Shown piece by piece: positions 37,355-45,645 of a DNA stretch of 64,000 nucleotides (the stretch's first letter is position 1; each line of letters opens with the position of its first letter). The notes beneath the pieces are model-generated. The model searched no databases and had not been told where the DNA came from. It saw only the letters and a program-made list of their open reading frames with translations. This DNA comes from Limnobacter sp. SAORIC-580 (GTDB lineage: Bacteria; Pseudomonadota; Gammaproteobacteria; Burkholderiales; Burkholderiaceae_B), in assembly GCF_013004065.1 (NCBI RefSeq), contig NZ_CP053084.1, forward strand, positions 2,170,001 to 2,234,000. Reading direction: 5' to 3'. The position numbers and the translations under genes are program-made.

Positions 37355-38213
37355 GGACGAACGTAAAATTGTTGCCTGCGTTGACCGCTCACAGTACTCG
37401 CTTGCTGTGGCCGATTGTGCAAGCTGGGTATCTAAGCAGATCAAGGCACCCGTTGAATTTTTGCATGTGATTGATCGCCACCTTGAACAAGGTTCTGGCG
37501 AAGACCACAGCGGTGCAATTGGATTTGACGCACAGGAAAATTTGCTGAACAAACTGTTGAGCAGTGAAAGCGAAAAAACCAAGCTGGCGAAAACCCAGGG
37601 ACGATTGTTCTTGAACGGTCTGCGAGAACGTGCGCTTGAAGACGGCGTGACGCAAGCTGATTCCCGCATTCGCCACGGTACGCTGGTGGATTGTTTGCTT
37701 GAACTGCAAGACGACACGCGGATTGCAATTATTGGCAGACGAGGTGAAACATCGGTTGCGTCGAACCGTGACATTGGCCGCACCTTCGAGGCAGCTGTTC
37801 GCGCACTGAACAAACCAGTGCTGGGTGTTCATGAGCAGTTCAAAATACCCGAGCGCTTTTTGTTTGCATTTGACGGCAGCGCAGTGAGCAAGCGCGGCGT
37901 AGAAACGGTGCTTCAAAGCCGACTGTTCAAGGGGCTGAAAGGCACATTGTTGATGTGCGGCGAGAAAAGAAGCAGTGGCATCAAACTGCTGGAAGAAGCC
38001 GCACAAGCACTGAGCGATTCAGGTATTCCTACCGAGTTCAATCATGTCCAAGGCGATGTGGTGACACAAATGGTGAAAGGGCTTGAAATTCACCAAGCCG
38101 ACATGTTGGTGATGGGTGCCTACACACACTCGCCATTGCGCAAACTTTTCTTAGGTAGCAAAACTGAAGACATGTTGCGCGCCACCAAGGTGCCAGCTTT
38201 GCTTCTGAGGTAA
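37329..38213 (+). CDS. Tandem universal stress protein
   Basis: A 294-aa protein with two Usp domains, about residues 10-150 and 155-294. The second has the ATP-binding-type signature MGAYTHSPLRKLFLGSKTEDML and ends VPALLLR; the first is more divergent and has IIGRRGETSVASN. The longest reading starts at 37329, but the ribosome site AAGGAG leaves only one base before that ATG, so initiation at 37335 (seven-base spacing) is more likely. It is transcribed with the upstream SulP transporter. Usp proteins respond to stress and bind nucleotides; a regulatory role towards SulP is inferred from pairing. Confidence 0.88.
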   Translation: MSMSMSMSMDERKIVACVDRSQYSLAVADCASWVSKQIKAPVEFLHVIDRHLEQGSGEDHSGAIGFDAQENLLNKLLSSESEKTKLAKTQGRLFLNGLRERALEDGVTQADSRIRHGTLVDCLLELQDDTRIAIIGRRGETSVASNRDIGRTFEAAVRALNKPVLGVHEQFKIPERFLFAFDGSAVSKRGVETVLQSRLFKGLKGTLLMCGEKRSSGIKLLEEAAQALSDSGIPTEFNHVQGDVVTQMVKGLEIHQADMLVMGAYTHSPLRKLFLGSKTEDMLRATKVPALLLR

Positions 38214-38239
38214 ATGAAAACTCAAATGGGGGGGTTATA

Positions 38240-38265
38240 GAAAACCAGAGGCTATCCGGCCTCTG
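38240..38265 (-). terminator. Rho-independent terminator at the end of the LysR gene
   Basis: A perfect 7-bp stem CAGAGGC / GCCTCTG (38246-38265) with a six-base loop is followed on the minus strand by a T-rich tract (38244-38240). The stem overlaps the last codons and stop of the LysR gene. It may also act for the convergent usp gene, but the plus-strand side lacks a T-run. Confidence 0.6.
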
Positions 38266-39142
38266 CCCTCAATTCAAAAACCACCCCAAGAAACCCGGCT
38301 ACCAAAGGCACCGCGCTACGTTCCCGCAAACAAATGACATGTGAATACGTGCTGGGCAGAGGCTCCTGAACTTTCAAACGAACCAGCCGTGGGTCTTCTA
38401 CATAGGCAGTTTCTGACACAACTCCCAAGCCAAGGCCCGCCGCAACCGCTTCGCGCACCGCCTCGCGGCTTCCCATTTCCACACTACTTTTTATTTTTAC
38501 TCCCGCATTGTTCAAGAAAGAATTGAACACTCTCTGAGTTGTGGAGCCCGATTCCCGAACCACAAAATTGTAGGAAGCAAGATCGCGCAAAAAAACTGAG
38601 CTGAGTTGTGCCAAAGGATGAGTGCGGTGGGCAAATACCAACAGAGGCTGCTTGCGAAAGGGGACGCAATGTATTCTGGGATCATCCACACGGTGAACAA
38701 GTACTCCCAGGTCTCCCCTGAAATCCAGAATGCGCTCCACTACATCGCTGGAATCGCCCATGCTCACAGACACCTCGACATACGGGTTGTTCTCCCGAAA
38801 GCGTGAAATCATGGGGACCACGTTGTATGGCCCTACAGCACACAAGGAAAGTCGTCCCTGAAACTGGCTTTGCGCTGCCAACAACAAGGAGCGTGCATCT
38901 TCTTCAGCCCTGAATATCCGGTTCGTGATTTCGCGCAGGTTTCGCCCAAAGTCGGTCAACTGAACCTGTCGTCCCCGCCGATGAAACAACTCCACGCCAT
39001 AGTGTTTTTCCAATCGGGCAATGTGCGCTGAAATGGTGGGTTGGCGCAAACCCAAAGCGCGCGCGGCCGCCGACATGCCCCCAAAACGGGCTGTGGCATC
39101 AAAGGCCTTTAATTCCGGAAGCAGATTTTCAACCATAGACAT
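38252..39142 (-). CDS. LysR-type regulator of the phnDEC operon
   Basis: A 296-aa LysR-type regulator: N-terminal winged helix (LKAFDATARFGGMSAAARALGLRQPTISAHIARLE) and a type 2 periplasmic-binding-protein-like effector domain (about 90-290). It is divergent from phnD with 99 bp between starts, and that gap has a 7-bp-arm palindrome (39169-39186). LysR proteins next to Phn-type ABC genes usually control uptake and use of a phosphonate or related phosphorus compound, so it likely senses the substrate or its breakdown product. Confidence 0.9.
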   Translation of the reverse strand: MSMVENLLPELKAFDATARFGGMSAAARALGLRQPTISAHIARLEKHYGVELFHRRGRQVQLTDFGRNLREITNRIFRAEEDARSLLLAAQSQFQGRLSLCAVGPYNVVPMISRFRENNPYVEVSVSMGDSSDVVERILDFRGDLGVLVHRVDDPRIHCVPFRKQPLLVFAHRTHPLAQLSSVFLRDLASYNFVVRESGSTTQRVFNSFLNNAGVKIKSSVEMGSREAVREAVAAGLGLGVVSETAYVEDPRLVRLKVQEPLPSTYSHVICLRERSAVPLVAGFLGVVFELRAEAG

Positions 39143-39168
39143 GATCTATAGGTTGCGCCGATTTTGTT

Positions 39169-39186
39169 GCGAATTCATTAATTCGC
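39169..39186. promoter_or_regulatory. Candidate LysR operator between lysR and phnD
   Basis: Perfect inverted repeat GCGAATT-CATT-AATTCGC in the divergent promoter region, 27 bp from the LysR start and 56 bp from the phnD start. Its size and position match LysR-type activation boxes. Confidence 0.55.
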
Positions 39187-39241
39187 CTGTCATGCAAGCC
39201 GCCTACAGTGCAAGGGTGCATTCAACAGCCAGGAGGCAATC

Positions 39242-40126
39242 GTGAGCAACCGCAGAGACTTTGTAACCAAAACTATCCCCGGACTGGTACTGGGTGCCGC
39301 CGCATTGAGCGCGCCAGCCATCGTCAGGGCCAACAAACGTCCAGTGATCCGGGTGGGTCTTGGCCCTCAACAACCTACACAGGCTGACACCAAAAGGGTT
39401 TGGGAGCCGGTTTACAAAATGATTTGCGACCAGATTGGTGCCGACCTTGAATTGCGCGTTGCGAATGACTGGGCCGGTATTTCCGTTGCTTTGGCCACCC
39501 AACAAATTGACGTAGCGCAAATGGGTCCTTGGGGCTATGTATTGGCCAAAAAGAAAGGCGAAGCACAGGCGATTGGCATGTTGACCATCCAGGGTCGCGA
39601 TTACTACAAGGCCATCGTGGTTGCCCGACCCGATCTTAAAATTACGCGCTTTCCGGAAGACGCAAAGGGCTTGTCCATGCAAATGCTGGATGTGGGTTCT
39701 ACATCGGGTTGGCTGGTGCCCACCCACTTTCTGAAAAGCAAGGGCATTGATCCAAAAAATTACTTCGGAAAGTATGCTGAAGGCGCATCTGCGGCCGCGG
39801 CTCAAATGGCAACGGTGAATGGCCAGGTGGATTTGGCGACCGGCTGGGACACGCACAGGAACACCATGATCAGGAATGGCCAGATCACGGAAACCTCCAA
39901 CCGGGTGGTGTGGGAATCTCAACCTTTGCCCAATGAACCAGTAGTCATTCGCAGCGGATTTGACCCTGAGATGGCCAAACGGCTACAAGCTGCGCTGGCG
40001 GGCCTGCCCGCCGACGTTGCGCAGAAAATGCTGCCCTGGCCCTACAGCGGCTTCATCAGCACTGACCATGCGCCTTATGCAAAACTGGAAACCATGGGCA
40101 CCGATCTGGGCGTGCTGAAGGCCTGA
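39242..40126 (+). CDS. phnD: PhnD-like substrate-binding protein (cassette 1)
   Basis: A 294-aa periplasmic binding protein of the phosphonate/phosphite type. The N-terminus SNRRDFVTKTIPGLVLGAAALSAPAIVRA is a twin-arginine-like signal (Arg4-Arg5). The conserved MGPWGYVLA is at about 93-101 and GSTSGWLVPTHF at about 158-169. The GTG start at 39242 is preceded by AGGAGG. It binds the solute of the PhnEC permease that follows after 3 bp. The ligand is uncertain: phosphonate, phosphite or a phosphate ester are all possible. No C-P lyase or phosphonatase gene is nearby. Confidence 0.9.
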   Translation: MSNRRDFVTKTIPGLVLGAAALSAPAIVRANKRPVIRVGLGPQQPTQADTKRVWEPVYKMICDQIGADLELRVANDWAGISVALATQQIDVAQMGPWGYVLAKKKGEAQAIGMLTIQGRDYYKAIVVARPDLKITRFPEDAKGLSMQMLDVGSTSGWLVPTHFLKSKGIDPKNYFGKYAEGASAAAAQMATVNGQVDLATGWDTHRNTMIRNGQITETSNRVVWESQPLPNEPVVIRSGFDPEMAKRLQAALAGLPADVAQKMLPWPYSGFISTDHAPYAKLETMGTDLGVLKA

Positions 40127-40129
40127 GGA

Positions 40130-40957
40130 ATGAGCAGCAAAGTACCCCCGGTTCGATTGGCCACGGGTGTTTATCTGGAGCCTGGTCTTGACTGGGCTTC
40201 CAGAGCGCTCTGGCTAAAAATCTTCACGCTGTTAGCGATTGTAGTGTTCGTAGGCATTTGTGTTGTGGTGTCCGAAGTACGCCCAGCTGCATTGGTGGAT
40301 GGAATACCGCGCATGCTGGGCTGGATGGCCACTGCCTGGCCACCGTATGCCCAAGAACTGGACGTAATCGCCTACCGTGCATTTGAAACAGTGGCCATTG
40401 CCACTGTGGGAACACTGGTCGCCGCATTGCTTGCAGCACCTCTTTCAGTGCTGATTTCGAACAACATCAGCCCCATGGGTAAATTTGCGTGGCCAGTGCG
40501 CTGGCTATGCAATGCCTGCCGAGGAATCGACACAGTGGTGTTTGCCATTCTGTTCGTAGCTGCCGTCGGCCTGGGTCCATTTGCGGGCGTGTTGGGCATG
40601 ATCATTCATTCGCTGGGCGTGATTGCAAAGCTGAACAGTGAAGCCATCGAAACCCTGCCCAAACAGCCTCTTGAGGCGGCGAATATGACCGGTGCAGGTT
40701 CAGGCAAGATCATGTTCCATGCTGTCTTCCCAGCCGTGTTGCCCAATTTGAGTTCGGTGTCGCTGTATGTGTGGGAAGCGAATGTGCGAACGTCCACCGT
40801 ACTGGGTATCGTCGGTGCGGGCGGTATCGGAATTGAAATCAAGGCAGCCATTGATCTGCTGGATTTTCAGAGATTGTTCACACTGACTGTGGCCGTGCTC
40901 ATCATGGTTACCATCATCGATCACTTGAGTGCGATGTTGCGAAGGAGATTGGTGTGA
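40130..40957 (+). CDS. phnE: PhnE-like ABC permease (cassette 1)
   Basis: A 275-aa inner-membrane permease with about six helices. The coupling region (EAA-like loop) is ETLPKQPLEAANMTGAGSGKIMFHAVFPAVLP at about residues 170-200, and the C-terminal GIVGAGGIGIEIKAAIDLLDFQRL matches PhnE proteins. It starts 3 bp after phnD, with GGA as ribosome site, and its stop overlaps the phnC start (GTGA). It forms a homodimer with the PhnC ATPase. Confidence 0.92.
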   Translation: MSSKVPPVRLATGVYLEPGLDWASRALWLKIFTLLAIVVFVGICVVVSEVRPAALVDGIPRMLGWMATAWPPYAQELDVIAYRAFETVAIATVGTLVAALLAAPLSVLISNNISPMGKFAWPVRWLCNACRGIDTVVFAILFVAAVGLGPFAGVLGMIIHSLGVIAKLNSEAIETLPKQPLEAANMTGAGSGKIMFHAVFPAVLPNLSSVSLYVWEANVRTSTVLGIVGAGGIGIEIKAAIDLLDFQRLFTLTVAVLIMVTIIDHLSAMLRRRLV

Positions 40958-41739
40958 GTAAAAACGGTTTTCAATTGATTGATGTTCGCAAGAGTTTTGG
41001 GGCCGCGCAGGCATTAAAGGGGGTGTCGTTTGAAGTCAAGGCAGGTGAATTTGTCACGCTCCTTGGCCCAAGCGGTGCTGGAAAAACCACACTTTTCAGG
41101 TGCCTGACTGGTTTGGAACGCGCCGACCACGGAGAAACCTGGGTGCTCGGCGAGCGAATTGACCTGGCCTCCAGAAAGCAATTACGCGCCCTACGCCAGT
41201 CCATCGGCCTTATCTTCCAGCAGCACAATTTGATCGGGCGATTGTCGGCTTTGGACAATGTCTTGATGGCCCGGCTAAGCCATACACCTTGGTGGCGAGT
41301 TGCACTGAACAGGTTTTCCCACCGGGACAAACAGCTTGCGCTGAGCAGCCTGGATCAAGTTGGTTTGCTCGACAAAGCCTACATCCGGTCGGACGCCCTG
41401 TCGGGTGGACAGCAACAACGTGTTGCGATTGCCCGTGTGCTAACCCAACACAGCAAAGTGTTGTTGGCCGATGAGCCTGTGGCAAGCCTCGACCCCGAGT
41501 CAGCAAGACTGGTTCTCGAGGACCTGAAGCGAATTGCGAAAGAACACAACATTGCCGTGTTGTGCAGTTTGCACCAAGTGAACTTGGCAAAAAAATACGC
41601 AGACCGCATCATCGGTATGCGGGCAGGCGAGCTGGTGTTTGATGGATCAAGCAAGGATTTCTGCGCGCAAACAGAGCAGTGCCTCTACGCTAAAGCCCAT
41701 TCCGGAATACCTGCCGATGAAAATCATTCAACTGTCTGA
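40954..41739 (+). CDS. phnC: PhnC-like ABC ATPase (cassette 1)
   Basis: A 261-aa nucleotide-binding subunit. Walker A GPSGAGKTT is at about residues 32-40, the signature LSGGQQQRVAIARVL at about 150, and Walker B LLADEPVASLDPES just after. It starts with GTG inside the phnE stop and has AAGGAG upstream. The 3' end overlaps the phosphodiesterase gene by 23 bp, so these four genes form one translationally coupled unit. It energises uptake of the PhnD ligand. Confidence 0.93.
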   Translation: MSKNGFQLIDVRKSFGAAQALKGVSFEVKAGEFVTLLGPSGAGKTTLFRCLTGLERADHGETWVLGERIDLASRKQLRALRQSIGLIFQQHNLIGRLSALDNVLMARLSHTPWWRVALNRFSHRDKQLALSSLDQVGLLDKAYIRSDALSGGQQQRVAIARVLTQHSKVLLADEPVASLDPESARLVLEDLKRIAKEHNIAVLCSLHQVNLAKKYADRIIGMRAGELVFDGSSKDFCAQTEQCLYAKAHSGIPADENHSTV

Positions 41740-42499
41740 CCTGCACATCATGCCCCCAGGAAAAGCCCTGTATGGCAAAGACCCACTTTGGCAACTGGAC
41801 CTGGCGCTACAACACATCGAACAACACCACAGCGACTTAAACCTGATGGTGATCACTGGGGATCTGACGCAGTTTGGCGATGAGTCTTCTTATCAAGCAC
41901 TCAAAAGGAGACTTCAACGACTGGATTGGCCTGCCGAATTACTGATCGGCAATCACGACAATCGTGAGACCTTCAAGAAGATATTTGACAAAGCGGACTA
42001 TGAAGATGAATTTGCTCATCGCAGCTTCACCAGCAATGGCCTGCTCCATATTTTGCTGGACACCCACAAAATCAATCACGATGAAGGCGAGTTGTGTGAA
42101 AAACGGATCCAGTGGTTGGAACGTACACTCAGGGCTCATCCCCACGTACCAGCCTTGCTGTACATGCACCACCCACCGTTCGACGCAGGAATTGCGGGCA
42201 TGGACCGATGCAAGCTGAGCAATCCCCTAACCCTGCTGAACGCCTTGCAAGCCCACCGAGGGCGCGTATTGCATATATTTACCGGACACCTTCACCGCGC
42301 CATGGCGGGTCAATGGCAGGGTTTCTCGGTGTCTTGCTGCAAAAGCCCCAATCACCAGGTCAGTTTGAATCAAGCAGACCCTGTGCTGGTGTACGGTGCG
42401 GATGAACCCACTCAATACGTAGTCGCGTTCGTGACACCCGGGCAATGCTTAATCCACCACCAAGACTACTGCAATCAAGCCCAAACATTTTCTTTATGA
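41717..42499 (+). CDS. Class III metallophosphodiesterase (cassette 1)
   Basis: A 260-aa calcineurin-like enzyme with the full two-metal set in order: LSDLHI (Asp8, His10), GDLTQFGD, GNHDNR, MHHPPFDAG and GHLHRAM. This pattern matches CpdA/GpdQ-type class III phosphodiesterases acting on cyclic nucleotides or glycerophosphodiesters in the cytoplasm. The ATG lies within the end of phnC (23-bp overlap). Being fused to the importer operon, it most likely hydrolyses the imported compound. That points to a phosphodiester rather than a C-P bonded phosphonate, but is inference. Confidence 0.9.
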   Translation: MKIIQLSDLHIMPPGKALYGKDPLWQLDLALQHIEQHHSDLNLMVITGDLTQFGDESSYQALKRRLQRLDWPAELLIGNHDNRETFKKIFDKADYEDEFAHRSFTSNGLLHILLDTHKINHDEGELCEKRIQWLERTLRAHPHVPALLYMHHPPFDAGIAGMDRCKLSNPLTLLNALQAHRGRVLHIFTGHLHRAMAGQWQGFSVSCCKSPNHQVSLNQADPVLVYGADEPTQYVVAFVTPGQCLIHHQDYCNQAQTFSL

Positions 42500-42513
42500 T
42501 GAATGAGCATTTT

Positions 42514-43170
42514 ATGAACAGCCGAAAGGCAATTGTCTTCGACCTTGATGGCACCTTGGTCGACACCTTGCCCGACCTGATGGGAAGCCTGAACAAGGCA
42601 TTGGCTGAGTGCGGTTTGCCCGGCGTCGAAGCCACCGTCCTTCTCGATTCACTGCACGGCGGACTTGGTGCGACTGCGAGTGCCGCGCTCAAGGCGCTGA
42701 CCGCTGACATGACACTGCATCCTGAATTGTCGAAGCGATATGAACAGCTTTACACCGATCAGCTTTGCGAGTCTTCATTGCCGTTTTCTGGCGTGGTGGA
42801 TTTTCTGGAGATGCTGAAACGGGCTGGAGTTTCCATGGGGGTGTGCACCAACAAGCTGGAACAACAGGCCAGACGATTACTGACACATCTGGATTTGATT
42901 CAATACTTTGACGCAGTAGTTGGGGCTGACACCTATCCATATTCAAAACCCCACCCACTGCCGTTACTCAAATTACTGGAGCAACTGGGGGCTGAGCCCA
43001 GTGCAAGCGCTTTCGTGGGAGACAGTGTGGTTGATGCCCACACTGCGTTGAATGCCCAAGTTCCCTTGCTTTACTACACGCAGGGCTATGGCGGGTCATG
43101 CAAAACTGAATGGAAGGCTATTGAGTTTGACTGTTACTCCAGTTTGCTTTCACATCCCGCCCAAACCTGA
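42514..43170 (+). CDS. HAD-family phosphatase (phosphoglycolate phosphatase-like)
   Basis: A 218-aa HAD hydrolase. Motif I FDLDGTLVDTLPDLMGSLNKA is near residue 10 (nucleophile Asp), motif II is GVCTNK, and the acidic motif is FVGDSVVDAHTA. It resembles phosphoglycolate phosphatase, so it should remove phosphate from a small monoester. In-frame ATGs at 42496 and 42499 overlap the phosphodiesterase stop; 42514 has a better-placed GAG. Coming right after the phosphodiesterase, it could act on the phosphomonoester that enzyme releases, making a two-step route to free phosphate. Confidence 0.88.
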   Translation: MNSRKAIVFDLDGTLVDTLPDLMGSLNKALAECGLPGVEATVLLDSLHGGLGATASAALKALTADMTLHPELSKRYEQLYTDQLCESSLPFSGVVDFLEMLKRAGVSMGVCTNKLEQQARRLLTHLDLIQYFDAVVGADTYPYSKPHPLPLLKLLEQLGAEPSASAFVGDSVVDAHTALNAQVPLLYYTQGYGGSCKTEWKAIEFDCYSSLLSHPAQT

Positions 43171-43220
43171 GCGGGTACAGCTTTTGCATCGTTCGTGGCA
43201 AACCCACACCGGAATTTGCC

Positions 43221-43667
43221 ATGAACGAACTTGATGCTGCCCTGCTCAGCCTGCTGATCAAAGATTCACGCTTGTCTTTTGCTGACATTGCCCGGCAGCT
43301 GGGTTGTTCGCGAGCCCACGCCCGCGCAAGGGTGCAAGCATTGCTGGAAGAAGGCACAGTGGAACAATTCACAGCAGTCGTAAACCCTGAAAAACTGGGT
43401 AAGGTCACCAGCACCTTTGTTGATTTGAAGGTGAAAAGCCACGTGATTGAAGCGGTTGCGACCGAGTTGGCCGCACAACCGGAAGTGGCGAGTCTTTACA
43501 TCATGTCGGATTTGCAAAGCCTGCACATCCACACCTTGACCGACACGCAAGAGAGTTTTTTGGCCTTTGCACAAAAATACCTGTTTGGTCAGCCCGACAT
43601 TATTTCGGTGGAATGCAAGAACCTGTTGAAGCGCGTAAAGCACCGCCGGGGTGGAGCGCGTTTGTGA
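43221..43667 (+). CDS. AsnC/Lrp-family transcriptional regulator
   Basis: A 148-aa protein with an N-terminal winged helix (LSLLIKDSRLSFADIARQLGCSRAHARARV) and a C-terminal RAM-like domain (about 65-145). It follows the HAD phosphatase by 50 bp, so it is probably part of, or regulates, the phosphorus cassette. Such regulators usually sense amino acids, which would fit an amino-phosphonate or amino-phosphate substrate. The effector is unknown. Confidence 0.85.
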   Translation: MNELDAALLSLLIKDSRLSFADIARQLGCSRAHARARVQALLEEGTVEQFTAVVNPEKLGKVTSTFVDLKVKSHVIEAVATELAAQPEVASLYIMSDLQSLHIHTLTDTQESFLAFAQKYLFGQPDIISVECKNLLKRVKHRRGGARL

Positions 43668-44031
43668 AAATTCGCAGCCCTGTTGTGGTGCAGTGCCACA
43701 TTTTGGGTGCGTGAATACATTCGACATCAAAGTGCCCTTTTTCAAATCCATCTGAATCCGATTGATTTTTTCAATGTATCAATCGCATTCGATTTGGCAA
43801 CAAAAGTAAACAAAAGGTATACAAATGGCATTGAAGTGCACTGAGGCAATGCCTCATTCTGGTGTTGAAAAAACAGACCAAGGGTAAACCCTTATTTGCA
43901 GTAAAACCATATATTTCAAACACTTAAAATATTTCAAAGCTGGCACACCTTTCGCTAAAGAAGGGTTATGACCAATCGCCATTTGTGCGATCGGCGAACC
44001 CTTTGTTTTCCAAGCAGCAGGAGTGTGTTCC
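43668..44031. other. 364-bp intergenic region upstream of the TRAP operon with several repeats
   Basis: Near its start is a weak hairpin TGTGG / CCACA followed by TTTT (43684-43704), a possible terminator. A perfect 8-bp inverted repeat CGATTGAT / ATCAATCG with an 11-bp loop spans 43759-43785. A short palindrome AAGGGT-AA-ACCCTT spans 43880-43893, and two TTTCAAA copies are near 43915-43940. The region probably holds the promoter and operator of the TRAP operon. No small gene was recognised. Confidence 0.45.
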
Positions 44032-45123
44032 ATGACCTCAATTGATCGTCGCAAGTTTATTTCAGGTGCTGCCACCGCAGCCGCAGGTGGTGCAGCCTTG
44101 GCTGTACCCGGTATTGCAAATGCACAAAATGGCAAGGTCACCATGAAAATGACCAACGCCTACCCACCTGGCTCGCCCTTTTATGTGGCCGGTCCTGGCA
44201 GCCCCACCGACTTTTGCAAGAAGGTGGAAACCATGTCCAGCGGACGCCTGAAAATTCAACACTTCGCAGCCGGAGAACTGATCCCTGCGCTGGAAGGTTT
44301 CGACGCGGTGTCGGCGGGCACCGTTGAAATGAATGCCGCCAATGCTTACTTCTGGTCGGGCAAAGTACCGGCCGCCCAGTACTTCACCACAGTACCCTTT
44401 GGCATGAATACTCAAGGCATGATGGCCTGGCTGTACCACGGCGACGGCATGAAATTGTGGCAAGAGGTGTATGCGCCTTTCGGCCTGACCGCCATGCCCA
44501 TGGGCAACACCGGCGTGCAAATGACAGGCTGGTTTCGCAAACCTGTCGAAACGGTGGCAGACCTCAATGGATTGAAAATGCGCATTCCTGGCCTGGCTGG
44601 CAAGGTGTACAGCCAACTGGGCGTGAACGTTCGCTTACTGCCCGGTGGCGAAATTTTCCCGGCACTGGAGCGTGGCGTAATTGATGCCGCAGAATTTGTG
44701 GGCCCCTTCCAGGATCGCCGTTTGGGTTTGCACAAAGCGGCCAAGTTTTACTACACCACTGGCTGGCACGAACCCACCAATGTGACTGAACTGCTGATCA
44801 ACAAAAAAGCATGGGACAAGTTGCCCAAAGATTTGCAGATGATGGTGCAAATGGCGGCGCAAGCCAGCGTGATGGAAAGCCTGGCCTGGTCGGAATCGGT
44901 GAATGCCGAGGCGCTCGAGGATCTGGTGAAAAACCAGGGTGTGAAAGCACAAGCACTGCCCAAGCCAATCGTAGACAAACTGAAAGAAGCCACCATGGAC
45001 ACACTGGAAAGCGTGGCTGCTTCCGACCCCCTGGCCAAGAAAGTGCATACCTCATTCATGGCCTTCAAGAAGAAGCATGAATCCTGGGCAGCACTGAGCG
45101 AAAAAACCTTCCTTAATCTTTAA
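44032..45123 (+). CDS. TRAP transporter solute-binding protein (TakP/DctP7-like)
   Basis: A 363-aa periplasmic protein. A twin-arginine signal (Arg6-Arg7, DRRKFISGAATAAAGGAAL) ends near residue 32. The blocks WFRKPVETVADLNGLKMRIPG and ALERGVIDAAEFVGPFQDRRLG match TRAP solute receptors of the mannitol/chloroaromatic or TakP type, whose known members bind 2-oxo acids such as pyruvate. The conserved Arg for the carboxylate is in LKMRIPG. GGAG lies 9 bases before the ATG. It is first in a five-gene plus-strand run and defines the substrate: most likely a small organic acid. Confidence 0.92.
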   Translation: MTSIDRRKFISGAATAAAGGAALAVPGIANAQNGKVTMKMTNAYPPGSPFYVAGPGSPTDFCKKVETMSSGRLKIQHFAAGELIPALEGFDAVSAGTVEMNAANAYFWSGKVPAAQYFTTVPFGMNTQGMMAWLYHGDGMKLWQEVYAPFGLTAMPMGNTGVQMTGWFRKPVETVADLNGLKMRIPGLAGKVYSQLGVNVRLLPGGEIFPALERGVIDAAEFVGPFQDRRLGLHKAAKFYYTTGWHEPTNVTELLINKKAWDKLPKDLQMMVQMAAQASVMESLAWSESVNAEALEDLVKNQGVKAQALPKPIVDKLKEATMDTLESVAASDPLAKKVHTSFMAFKKKHESWAALSEKTFLNL

Positions 45124-45138
45124 TAAGCGGTTGTTGTG

Positions 45139-45645
45139 ATGAAGCAAGCCATCCCCAAACTCGAGGCATTTGTCGAGTTCATTGGGGGGCTTGCACGCTT
45201 GTGCGTGCTTGCCCTCGTTGTTCTCGTAGCTGCCAACGTGATTCTTCGTTACCTGTTCTCGATCGGCCCAGTTGCCTTGCAAGAACTGGAGTGGCATTTG
45301 ATCTCTCCCATCGCCCTGTTCGGTTTGGCTTACGCCATGAAGCACAAGGCCGATGTACGGGTTGATTTTGTGTATGACCGCTTTGGCCCATTGGGCAAGG
45401 GCTGGATCGACCTGGCCAGCGCAGTGCTCACCTTTCTGGTTGCATTGGTCATTGTGTATTTATCAATTCCATATGTCATGCAGGCATACGACATCTTGGA
45501 AGGCTCACCCGACCCCGGTGGCTTGCCGTATCGATACCTGCTGAAAATATTTCTGCCACTGGGCTTTGCTTTGCTCATGGTGCAAGCGATTGCCAACCTG
45601 TTGCAGGCTGTGATTCAAATTAAAGACGCGAAGGTGGCCTCATGA
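45139..45645 (+). CDS. TRAP transporter small membrane subunit (DctQ)
   Basis: A 168-aa four-helix inner-membrane protein. LIFE-typical Trp and Glu positions occur in LEWHLISPIALFGLAYAMKHKADVRVDF and the C-terminal helix is LGFALLMVQAIANLLQA. GTG at 45136 and ATG at 45139 are both open; ATG is preferred. The stop overlaps the dctM start (ATGATG). It forms the permease with DctM. Confidence 0.9.
   Translation: MKQAIPKLEAFVEFIGGLARLCVLALVVLVAANVILRYLFSIGPVALQELEWHLISPIALFGLAYAMKHKADVRVDFVYDRFGPLGKGWIDLASAVLTFLVALVIVYLSIPYVMQAYDILEGSPDPGGLPYRYLLKIFLPLGFALLMVQAIANLLQAVIQIKDAKVAS

Noticed and set aside
39242-43170. C-P lyase or phosphonatase genes to match the Phn importer names.
   Set aside because: None of phnG-phnM, phnX or phnW-like sequences could be recognised near either cassette; the nearby enzymes are phosphoesterases.
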